Below the pieces are notes generated by a model that made no database searches, was not told the DNA's origin, and worked only from the letters and a program-made list of their open reading frames with translations. Below, in pieces: positions 1-5,133 of a stretch of DNA of 6,948 nt (positions are counted from its first letter, which is position 1; each line of letters opens with the position of its first letter). Position numbers and translations under genes: made by a program. The DNA is from CAYNYI01 sp964401455 (lineage in GTDB: Bacteria; Fibrobacterota; OXYB2-FULL-49-7; CAYNYI01), in contig CAYNYI010000129.1 of assembly GCA_964401455.1 (NCBI GenBank), forward strand, positions 1 through 6,948, in the 5' to 3' direction.

Positions 1-1
1 A

Positions 2-823
2 TATACGAATATTGTGGTTGAACACAGAGGCTATTATGACCAGACAGTCTCGATTGAGAAACAAAAAAGAAACCGAAGACTTCTTGAAATGGAACTTCAG
101 GAGCACCCGGGAGAACCGTTTCTAACATATTCCCTGGCCGGTGCGCTTGCTTCATCAGGTAAAATTGACAAAGCCGTGTCTCTTTACCGGGAGACTATAC
201 TGGCCGTAAAAAAAACAGGCAAAAAAAAGCTTTTAGCCGAGGCCGCACTGATAAAGCTCATAGAAATTTTCTACGGCTCAGATAAGAATCTCGCCTCAAA
301 ATATTCGAGACAACTCAATTCAGTTAATCCGGAATCCCCTCCGGCCCTTTATTATTCGGCAAGGATTCTGGACGACTCGGGAGACAAAACCGGTGCTGCA
401 AAAAAATATAAGAAACTAATCGATCTCGGAGAAAAACAAAGCATAATACCTGTGGATATAAACCAGATGAGGGCGGGAAGCGCGATAGGTCTCGCAAAAA
501 TAGCCGCATCAGAAGGAGACAGCGAATCCCAGAAAAACTACCTCTTAAAAGCCATGGAAATAAAGGAAGGTTCTCCCCTTCCCCATTATAAAAAAGGGGA
601 TTTTTTCGCCAGAATAACAAGAAATTCCGAAGCGGAAGAAGAATATTATAAAGGGATCGATAAAGGAGAGCCGGAGTCTTTCTGCGGACTTGCTGACCTT
701 CTTCAAAGAGAAGGCAACAATACAGGAGCCGAAACGGTCTTGAACAAGGCTCTGGAAATATTTCCGGAAAACCGGCTTATCAAAGAAAAATACACATCGG
801 TTACCGGCCGGAATGTCCCCTGA
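2..823 (+). CDS. C-terminal part of a family 2 glycosyltransferase with TPR repeats (5' end outside window)
   Basis: The frame is open to the left edge, so this is the end of a longer gene; a GTG at 14 exists but is not a convincing start. The first visible residues (VVEHRGYYDQ, then K-rich KQKRNRRLLEMELQEHPGEPF) match the linker that, in GT2-TPR proteins, joins the GT-A catalytic domain (usual form HyGY...K..RN..lL..el...P) to a tail of tetratricopeptide repeats. About five TPR-like helical pairs follow, for example near nt 121-210 (LAGALASSGKIDKAVSLYRE), 340-430 (LYYSARILDDSGDKTGAAKK), 480-570, and 680-780 (CGLADLLQREGNNTGAETVL). The catalytic DxD part is not in the window. Family members transfer sugars to proteins or surface glycans, with the TPRs binding acceptor or partner. 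It ends tail to tail with the minus-strand glycosyltransferase, overlapping it by 23 bp. A standalone TPR protein is the alternative, less likely given the HRGYYD linker. Confidence 0.75.
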   Translation, partial: YTNIVVEHRGYYDQTVSIEKQKRNRRLLEMELQEHPGEPFLTYSLAGALASSGKIDKAVSLYRETILAVKKTGKKKLLAEAALIKLIEIFYGSDKNLASKYSRQLNSVNPESPPALYYSARILDDSGDKTGAAKKYKKLIDLGEKQSIIPVDINQMRAGSAIGLAKIAASEGDSESQKNYLLKAMEIKEGSPLPHYKKGDFFARITRNSEAEEEYYKGIDKGEPESFCGLADLLQREGNNTGAETVLNKALEIFPENRLIKEKYTSVTGRNVP

Positions 824-1970
824 GTTTTTTAATCTTATCCAGAATTATTGCCACCCTTTTATCGTAGGTATGGTACTTCAGGACCTTTTCCCTTCCCCGA
901 AGCGCGATCTTTTCTCTTTCGGATGAATTTTTTATATAATATTCGGTGAGGTCCGCGCATTCTTCCGCGGAAGTATATTCAACTATTTCCTTTTTCGTAC
1001 CCGAAGTCAAATAAATCTCGGGATTCGCCGGCCTTCTTTGGGTCAGGAAAAAAGCGCCCGCCGCTTTACAGTCAAAAAACCTTTGCGTAAAGCTTTCCTT
1101 TATCTGATAGCGGTTAATATTAATGTTTACTTTTGCTCCGCTGTATATAGAAGCAAGATTGGTGTAATAACCGGCCACGGTTGATACAAGCCTTTTGTCC
1201 AGAAATCCGGCCCAGTTGGCGTCGCCGTAAATCTTGAACCTCTCTGAAAACCTTTCCGCCATATATTTCATGAAATTTTTCCTGTAAAAAAAAGACATCA
1301 GAAATTCCGCTGCGGCAATAAATTTGTCTCTGGCGGACGCCGGCATATCTTTAACCTCATTTTTTTCAAGCAGGTGGGATTTAATATCCAGATAACAATC
1401 CGCTGAAAACCTGCCGTATAGATCTCGGACCAGGCCGTTTTCCGGATCAAGCTGTACTTCCAGAGGTCCTTTAAAAATATTCTCAATAAATTCAAATCCG
1501 GAATTTCCCACAAAAGCCGTGTCATGTCTGAAGGATGTATTCCTGTTTAACGGAAATAATGCCGGATCGGTTGCAAGCGGAAGATATCCCGCGGCCAGAG
1601 ACTCGTCATTTGTATAGTCGAGAAAACTCCGGTCGGACACAAAATCAAAGCGCAGCGGATGAGGTTTTATTTTAAAATCCATAAAAAGAGGCATATAGTC
1701 GGGCCTGTCATGATACCAGTTGATTATACAAATCCCGTTATCGTTTATAATGTCCGCGAGTTCTCCCTCCCGGTCATATCCGTAATCATTTACGGAAATA
1801 ACCGCGGCCGGCGAGTGTTTTTTTATACCGTCAAAAATTTTCCCGGCATCGGTGCCAGCGGTTATAAGGGGCAAACCGAGTTTTATAATGTTTACGCCCG
1901 GTTTTCTTTTGAGGGCGGCGCAAATTTCCCTTATTGTAAGAGCCCCGGTATCTATGACTATAATATTCAT
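801..1970 (-). CDS. CgeB/DUF3880-like glycosyltransferase
   Basis: A 389-aa protein starting MNIIVIDTG. Residues 57-95 (VISVNDYGYDREGEL ... INWYHDRPDYM) match the N-terminal half of DUF3880/CgeB proteins. YLPLATDPALF (129-139) and AFVGNSG (152-158) are typical mid-protein motifs. Residues 280-372 (VNININRYQIKESFTQRFFD, CKAAGAFFLT, EKVLKYHTYDKR) match the C-terminal Glyco_trans_1_2 domain, a GT-B nucleotide-sugar-binding half. No signal peptide or membrane segment is seen, so it is probably cytosolic. In-frame ATG at 2018 would add 16 residues (MIFFLRPPPKGYFYVY) and has only a weak GGA 6 nt upstream; I prefer 1970 because the family begins with a beta strand like MNIIVID, though its AAAGG is about 16 nt away. 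It is divergent from flagellin 1 and probably modifies flagellin or a surface glycan (inference). The sugar is unknown. I see no convincing promoter of its own. Confidence 0.8.
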   Translation of the reverse strand: MNIIVIDTGALTIREICAALKRKPGVNIIKLGLPLITAGTDAGKIFDGIKKHSPAAVISVNDYGYDREGELADIINDNGICIINWYHDRPDYMPLFMDFKIKPHPLRFDFVSDRSFLDYTNDESLAAGYLPLATDPALFPLNRNTSFRHDTAFVGNSGFEFIENIFKGPLEVQLDPENGLVRDLYGRFSADCYLDIKSHLLEKNEVKDMPASARDKFIAAAEFLMSFFYRKNFMKYMAERFSERFKIYGDANWAGFLDKRLVSTVAGYYTNLASIYSGAKVNININRYQIKESFTQRFFDCKAAGAFFLTQRRPANPEIYLTSGTKKEIVEYTSAEECADLTEYYIKNSSEREKIALRGREKVLKYHTYDKRVAIILDKIKKLRGHSGR

Positions 1971-2036
1971 ATATACATAAAAATAACCTTTAGGAGGCGG
2001 CCGTAAAAAAAATATCATTTAATATCCAAAAAAAAT

Positions 2037-2064
2037 TAAAGTGCCTGCAGGCGTTTCCCGATAA
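2037..2064 (+). promoter_or_regulatory. Sigma-28 (FliA/SigD-type) promoter of flagellin 1
   Basis: TAAAG at 2037-2041 and CCCGATAA at 2057-2064 are separated by 16 nt (2041-2056), matching the flagellar sigma consensus TAAA-N14/16-(G/C)CCGATA. The start of transcription should fall near 2071, giving a leader of about 95 nt. The same elements with the same 16-nt spacing precede flagellin 2. A perfect 10-bp palindrome (GCCTGCAGGC, 2043-2052) lies in the spacer. Confidence 0.85.
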
Positions 2065-2072
2065 GGATAATA

Positions 2073-2165
2073 GGGGAAATTGTTCCTCAGCGGTTCCAGG
2101 GACGGAACCGGTCCATAAAAACAAACACGGTGTTCCGCAAAACACCGGAAAACATGGAGGTTTTC
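2073..2165 (+). promoter_or_regulatory. Structured 5' leader of flagellin 1 (four hairpins, two with CsrA-type loops)
   Basis: Four consecutive hairpins can be drawn. HP0: GGGGAA 2073-2078 with TTCCTC 2083-2088 (one G-U pair), close to the expected transcript start. HP1: CGGTTCC 2091-2097 with GGAACCG 2104-2110, hexaloop AGGGAC. HP2: CGGTGTT 2128-2134 with AACACCG 2141-2147, hexaloop CCGCAA. HP3: GAAAAC 2148-2153 with GTTTTC 2160-2165, hexaloop ATGGAG, directly before the ATG. HP1 and HP3 loops have the A-N-GGA-N form bound by CsrA/RsmA proteins. The same order recurs in the flagellin 2 leader with different stem sequences. The pairing is seen in the sequence; CsrA binding is inferred. Confidence 0.7.
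2148..2165 (+). promoter_or_regulatory. Ribosome binding site of flagellin 1 inside a hairpin loop
   Basis: GGAGG (2156-2160) lies 5 nt before the ATG at 2166 and fixes that start. It sits in the loop of a 6-bp hairpin, GAAAAC / GTTTTC, whose 3' arm abuts the start codon. The run ACATGGAGGT closely matches the CsrA SELEX core ACARGGAUGU, so a bound CsrA dimer would cover the Shine-Dalgarno sequence. Confidence 0.75.
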
Positions 2166-3014
2166 ATGCGTATCAATCACAACATTTCCTCGATGGTCAC
2201 TCAGGGTTCGTTGTATCGGATTAATCAGAACACGAACAAGACCCTCGAAAAATTATCCACAGGCTTAAGGATTAACCGTGCTTCCGACGATGCCGCCGGA
2301 CTCTCAGTTTCCGAACAGCTCAGAACACAGGTAAACGGCCTCAATATGGCCAAAAGAAATGCCCAGGACGGCATAGCACTTCTGCAGGTGGCTGAAGGAG
2401 CGGCTAACGAGACTTCCGACATGCTCCAGAGGATGAGAGAACTCGCTGTCCAGTCTGCCAATGACACGCTCACATCAACAGAGCGCGGATACATTAACCA
2501 GGAATACCTTGCTCTTCAGAGCGAGATAGACCGTGTAACAGAATCTACTCAGTATAATACTCAGCAGCTCATTAACGATACCGGTACGGCTGGCCGTTTC
2601 GGTGTCGCGGGCAACCAGACTCTTCAGGTCGGTGCCAATGACTCCACCAATGACGTAATAACAATAGACATCGACGGTATTGATACTACTTCTATGGGAA
2701 TAGATTCAGGAAGCTCCAATCTCTCAACCCAGTCTGACGCTAACGCTGCCATTACTCTTCTGGACACAGCTATCGACAGCGTCAATAATATGCGCTCAGA
2801 CCTCGGTGCCTATGTCAACAGACTTGAGCATACTGTTAATAACCTGATCAACCAGGAATACAATACACAGTCTGCGGAAAGCCTCATAAGAGATGCCGAT
2901 TTCGCAAAAGAGACCAGCGAATTCACGAAGCATCAGATACTTCAGCAGTCTGCCAGTTCCATGCTTGTGCAGTCCAACATGAAGGCGCAATCGGTACTGT
3001 CTCTGCTTGGATAG
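2166..3014 (+). CDS. Flagellin 1 (major filament protein, FliC/FlaB/Hag family)
   Basis: A 282-aa flagellin, the self-polymerising filament subunit exported by the flagellar type III apparatus. The N-terminal D0/D1 region has the classic motifs: MRINHNISS at the start, LSTGLRINRASDDAAGLSVS (about 31-50), NAQDGIALLQVAEGA and LQRMRELAVQSAND. The C-terminal D1/D0 has the usual RSDLGAYVNRLEHT, ESLIRDADFA and a hydrophobic end (VLSLLG). The short serine/threonine-rich centre (about 165-205) replaces the D2/D3 domains of enteric flagellins and is the likely exposed area for O-glycosylation. The ATG at 2166 is chosen for its GGAGG at 2156-2160 and the family N-terminus; an in-frame ATG at 2130 lies in the leader hairpins and is rejected. 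It differs from flagellin 2 at three residues: Y17 (H), K248 (N) and H256 (Y). It has its own sigma-28 promoter and its own terminator. Confidence 0.98.
   Translation: MRINHNISSMVTQGSLYRINQNTNKTLEKLSTGLRINRASDDAAGLSVSEQLRTQVNGLNMAKRNAQDGIALLQVAEGAANETSDMLQRMRELAVQSANDTLTSTERGYINQEYLALQSEIDRVTESTQYNTQQLINDTGTAGRFGVAGNQTLQVGANDSTNDVITIDIDGIDTTSMGIDSGSSNLSTQSDANAAITLLDTAIDSVNNMRSDLGAYVNRLEHTVNNLINQEYNTQSAESLIRDADFAKETSEFTKHQILQQSASSMLVQSNMKAQSVLSLLG
2226..2863 (+). repeat. 638-bp direct repeat, copy 1 (inside flagellin 1)
   Basis: Read base by base, this stretch is identical to 3284-3921 at a constant offset of 1058. The flanking parts of the same genes differ: 8 differences in the first 60 bp and 17 in the last 151 bp, mostly silent. 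It covers the D1 domains and the variable centre. Confidence 0.93.
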
Positions 3015-3052
3015 TTCCTGTCCGGAAGAATATCATAACATATATTTATGGT

Positions 3053-3084
3053 AAAAGCCCCCGTTATAAACGGGGGCTTTTTTT
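3053..3084 (+). terminator. Rho-independent terminator of flagellin 1
   Basis: A perfect 13-bp stem, AAAAGCCCCCGTT (3053-3065) with AACGGGGGCTTTT (3069-3081), three-base ATA gap, followed by a T run to 3084. It lies 38 bp after the stop codon and before the flagellin 2 promoter, so the two flagellins are separate transcription units. Confidence 0.95.
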
Positions 3085-3102
3085 ATTTTCTTTAAATTTC
3101 TT

Positions 3103-3130
3103 TAAAGTTCCGTGAATTAATTCCCGATAC
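3103..3130 (+). promoter_or_regulatory. Sigma-28 (FliA/SigD-type) promoter of flagellin 2
   Basis: TAAAGTT at 3103-3109 and CCCGATAC at 3123-3130, with 16 nt (3107-3122) between TAAA and CCCGATA, the same spacing as at flagellin 1. The -35 part TAAAGTT is a better consensus match than that of flagellin 1. Transcription should start near 3137, giving a leader of about 87 nt. A 10-bp palindrome GAATTAATTC occupies 3114-3123. Confidence 0.85.
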
Positions 3131-3136
3131 ATTTAA

Positions 3137-3223
3137 GGAAAGGTCTTTCCAGTAAACACTCCATGGACGGAGTATCAAAAACAAAAGCGGCACCGCAATG
3201 CCGCTGAAAACAAGGAGGTTTTC
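3137..3223 (+). promoter_or_regulatory. Structured 5' leader of flagellin 2 (four hairpins, two with CsrA-type loops)
   Basis: The order mirrors the flagellin 1 leader. HP0: GGAAA 3137-3141 with TTTCC 3146-3150. HP1: ACTCC 3158-3162 with GGAGT 3169-3173, hexaloop ATGGAC. HP2: AGCGGCA 3186-3192 with TGCCGCT 3199-3205, hexaloop CCGCAA. HP3: GAAAAC 3206-3211 with GTTTTC 3218-3223, hexaloop AAGGAG, ending at the ATG. Compared with flagellin 1, five of seven HP2 base pairs and pairs 4-5 of HP1 are changed but still paired, while the loops are kept. This covariation argues for selection on RNA structure. Confidence 0.72.
3206..3223 (+). promoter_or_regulatory. Ribosome binding site of flagellin 2 inside a hairpin loop
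   Basis: AAGGAGG (3212-3218) lies 5 nt before the ATG at 3224, within the loop and first base of the 3' arm of the GAAAAC / GTTTTC hairpin. ACAAGGAGGT differs from the CsrA SELEX core ACARGGAUGU at one position. It is a slightly stronger Shine-Dalgarno sequence than that of flagellin 1. Confidence 0.77.
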
Positions 3224-4072
3224 ATGCGTATCAATCATAACATCAGCTCGATGGTCACTCAGGGTTCGTTGCACCGGATCAACCAGAACACGAACAAGAC
3301 CCTCGAAAAATTATCCACAGGCTTAAGGATTAACCGTGCTTCCGACGATGCCGCCGGACTCTCAGTTTCCGAACAGCTCAGAACACAGGTAAACGGCCTC
3401 AATATGGCCAAAAGAAATGCCCAGGACGGCATAGCACTTCTGCAGGTGGCTGAAGGAGCGGCTAACGAGACTTCCGACATGCTCCAGAGGATGAGAGAAC
3501 TCGCTGTCCAGTCTGCCAATGACACGCTCACATCAACAGAGCGCGGATACATTAACCAGGAATACCTTGCTCTTCAGAGCGAGATAGACCGTGTAACAGA
3601 ATCTACTCAGTATAATACTCAGCAGCTCATTAACGATACCGGTACGGCTGGCCGTTTCGGTGTCGCGGGCAACCAGACTCTTCAGGTCGGTGCCAATGAC
3701 TCCACCAATGACGTAATAACAATAGACATCGACGGTATTGATACTACTTCTATGGGAATAGATTCAGGAAGCTCCAATCTCTCAACCCAGTCTGACGCTA
3801 ACGCTGCCATTACTCTTCTGGACACAGCTATCGACAGCGTCAATAATATGCGCTCAGACCTCGGTGCCTATGTCAACAGACTTGAGCATACTGTTAATAA
3901 CCTGATCAACCAGGAATACAACACACAGTCTGCGGAAAGCCTCATAAGAGATGCCGATTTCGCGAACGAAACCAGCGAATTCACGAAGTATCAGATACTG
4001 CAGCAGTCTGCTTCCTCCATGCTTGTGCAGTCAAACATGAAGGCACAGTCCGTACTCTCACTGCTTGGATAA
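3224..4072 (+). CDS. Flagellin 2 (near-identical paralogue of flagellin 1)
   Basis: A 282-aa flagellin with the same D0-D1-short centre-D1-D0 layout and motifs as flagellin 1. It differs only at residues 17 (H for Y), 248 (N for K) and 256 (Y for H), all in or next to the D0/D1 terminal helices that form the filament core. The ATG at 3224 is fixed by AAGGAGG at 3212-3218. It has its own sigma-28 promoter and a strong terminator. The central 638 bp is identical in DNA to flagellin 1, while both ends carry silent differences, including a different stop codon (TAA here, TAG in flagellin 1). The two may be co-expressed to form a mixed filament, or differ in timing or amount through their leaders; the sequence does not decide this. 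Confidence 0.98.
   Translation: MRINHNISSMVTQGSLHRINQNTNKTLEKLSTGLRINRASDDAAGLSVSEQLRTQVNGLNMAKRNAQDGIALLQVAEGAANETSDMLQRMRELAVQSANDTLTSTERGYINQEYLALQSEIDRVTESTQYNTQQLINDTGTAGRFGVAGNQTLQVGANDSTNDVITIDIDGIDTTSMGIDSGSSNLSTQSDANAAITLLDTAIDSVNNMRSDLGAYVNRLEHTVNNLINQEYNTQSAESLIRDADFANETSEFTKYQILQQSASSMLVQSNMKAQSVLSLLG
3284..3921 (+). repeat. 638-bp direct repeat, copy 2 (inside flagellin 2)
   Basis: Identical to 2226-2863. The two copies lie in direct orientation 1058 bp apart, so recombination between them could delete one gene and leave a fused flagellin, or homogenise the pair. Confidence 0.93.
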
Positions 4073-4093
4073 TTTTAAGAGTAGTGTCGCACA

Positions 4094-4126
4094 AAAAAAC
4101 CCTTCCCGCTCAGGGAAGGGTTTTTT
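4094..4126. terminator. Bidirectional rho-independent terminator between flagellin 2 and the sulfotransferase
   Basis: Stem CCCTTCCC (4100-4107) with GGGAAGGG (4113-4120), loop GCTCA, flanked by an A run on the left (4093-4099) and a T run on the right (4121-4126). It therefore works as a hairpin plus U tract on either strand, ending flagellin 2 from the left and the convergent sulfotransferase (stop at 4150) from the right. Confidence 0.93.
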
Positions 4127-4149
4127 ATTTATAAATACAGGTCCATAAT

Positions 4150-5040
4150 TTACAGATATCCGAGTTCTTTCATCAGCTCTCCGGCATTCCCGGTAATATA
4201 TGCGGCATCTTCTTCCGAAAGATGGTTTTTCCAGTCTCCGCTTATTCCTTTTCTGTAGAAAGAAGACCTGTCTTCCTCACCTTTTCCTCTGCCCCCGCTT
4301 AATTTTGAGAAGGCATTCTCTGAAATGCATTTTTCGACAATTTTATCCGAGGAATCAACTTTCAGAAAATCAAAAAGGCCCTTGACGGTGCTCTCCGGTT
4401 TTTCCTGCATATCTTCGTATCTTAATTCATGAAGCATTTCTTTATTGTGTTTAAACTGCTCACGTGTTTCTTTTATCATCCTGACCCAGCCAGTCGTCAT
4501 TCTCTCAAGATGTCCTTTGTATTTCTCCCGGTTTTCCATGAGGTCGGAGCCCTGTCTTTTTAAATGGAAGGCATTGCTGACAAAAGCATCTCTTATATCT
4601 CTTATTACATGCACAAGTCTGGCTTCAGGAAGTATCACATTACTCCATAGCGGTATATTATGAACATAGGAAGTGTCTTTGTCGCCGATCAGTTTTATTT
4701 GTTTTGTAACGGGTTTTTTCTGATTCAGAATACAAAGAGCCATTAAAAATTGAAGCACCGGGACCTTATAACCTTCATCAAGAGGATTATAACAGTAATC
4801 ATCGCCGTAAATAAGCCTGTTGGTTTTATTTAGGGATGAATTATATATACTGAAACAGGAATTAACGCCTTTTAGCATATCAGCGAACTTACCTTCTCCC
4901 GAACATAAAATTTCGGGATGGGAATCGGCAATTCTTTGTACCCAGGTAGAACCGGATTTACCTATACTTGATATTAAAAAAAGTTCCTTACCGCCCAGAG
5001 TTTCCGTCAGCGGCAGTATCTTCATGAGAAGTCTGAACAT
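4150..5040 (-). CDS. PAPS-dependent sulfotransferase
   Basis: A 296-aa protein of the sulfotransferase superfamily, which moves a sulfuryl group from PAPS to a hydroxyl or amine. The PAPS 5'-phosphosulfate loop is GKSGSTW (27-33), just after a beta strand (LFLISSI). The 3'-phosphate site is RDIRDAFVS (147-155), with the expected arginine and serine. The conserved C-terminal motif is RKGISGDWKNHL (263-274), matching RKGxxGDWKNxF. LRYEDM (206-211) is also typical. No signal peptide or membrane span is seen, so it should act in the cytosol. The start is uncertain: ATG at 5040 lacks a clear Shine-Dalgarno sequence, and an in-frame ATG at residue 6 is possible. It converges on flagellin 2 and is divergent from the GT4 gene. 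Context suggests it sulfates a sugar of a flagellar or surface glycan; a small-molecule or lipid acceptor cannot be excluded. Confidence 0.9.
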   Translation of the reverse strand: MFRLLMKILPLTETLGGKELFLISSIGKSGSTWVQRIADSHPEILCSGEGKFADMLKGVNSCFSIYNSSLNKTNRLIYGDDYCYNPLDEGYKVPVLQFLMALCILNQKKPVTKQIKLIGDKDTSYVHNIPLWSNVILPEARLVHVIRDIRDAFVSNAFHLKRQGSDLMENREKYKGHLERMTTGWVRMIKETREQFKHNKEMLHELRYEDMQEKPESTVKGLFDFLKVDSSDKIVEKCISENAFSKLSGGRGKGEEDRSSFYRKGISGDWKNHLSEEDAAYITGNAGELMKELGYL

Positions 5041-5062
5041 AATATTACATTCTTTCTTAAGT

Positions 5063-5091
5063 TGAATTTTTTTATCTTAAATAAAGATAAT
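5063..5091 (+). promoter_or_regulatory. Probable sigma-70-type promoter of the GT4 gene
   Basis: TTGAAT at 5063-5068 and GATAAT at 5086-5091 with an ideal 17-nt spacer. Transcription would start near 5098, about 36 nt before the ATG at 5134. This is a motif match only, in AT-rich DNA where chance matches are common. Confidence 0.45.
5072..5090. promoter_or_regulatory. Inverted repeat over the divergent promoters (possible operator)
   Basis: Perfect 7-bp arms TTATCTT (5072-5078) and AAGATAA (5084-5090) with spacer AAATA. It covers the spacer and -10 of the proposed GT4 promoter and the -10 of the proposed sulfotransferase promoter, so a bound dimeric regulator could control both. It could equally be an AT-rich hairpin in the sulfotransferase leader. 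Confidence 0.35.
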
Positions 5092-5112
5092 TGATTCAGA
5101 CCTTTCATACAA
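5084..5112 (-). promoter_or_regulatory. Possible sigma-70-type promoter of the sulfotransferase gene
   Basis: On the minus strand, TTGTAT (5112-5107) and TATCTT (5089-5084) are 17 nt apart. The -10 match is moderate. It faces and overlaps the GT4 promoter. Confidence 0.28.
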
Positions 5113-5133
5113 TGATTGAACCTTTTAAAGCAA

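Noticed and set aside
1992..1997. AGGAGG on the plus strand, looking like a strong Shine-Dalgarno sequence
   Set aside because: No usable start codon follows at a suitable distance in an open frame, and the sequence is upstream of a minus-strand gene.
1659..2006. Plus-strand open frame opposite the CgeB-like gene
   Set aside because: It is antisense to a well-supported glycosyltransferase and its product resembles nothing I know.
2130..2165. Longer flagellin 1 start at the ATG at 2130
   Set aside because: It would add 12 residues unlike any flagellin N-terminus, starts inside leader hairpin 2, and has no Shine-Dalgarno sequence, while the ATG at 2166 has GGAGG 5 nt upstream and gives the same N-terminus as flagellin 2.
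2073..2165. A metabolite riboswitch in the flagellin leader
   Set aside because: The hairpins are short and simple, with no conserved multi-branched core, no terminator or anti-terminator alternative, and the genes are not metabolic; protein or small RNA control fits better.
2225..2494. Minus-strand open frame inside flagellin 1 (repeated at 3259-3552 in flagellin 2)
   Set aside because: It is a shadow of the flagellin reading frame; the second copy only reflects the DNA repeat. No ribosome binding site or recognisable protein.
2166..4072. The large direct repeat as an insertion sequence or mobile element
   Set aside because: The repeat is flagellin coding sequence, with no transposase, terminal inverted repeats or target duplications.
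5116..5133. TTG start for the GT4 gene
   Set aside because: It lacks a Shine-Dalgarno sequence and adds MNLLKQ before a good family N-terminus; the ATG at 5134 is preferred but not proven.
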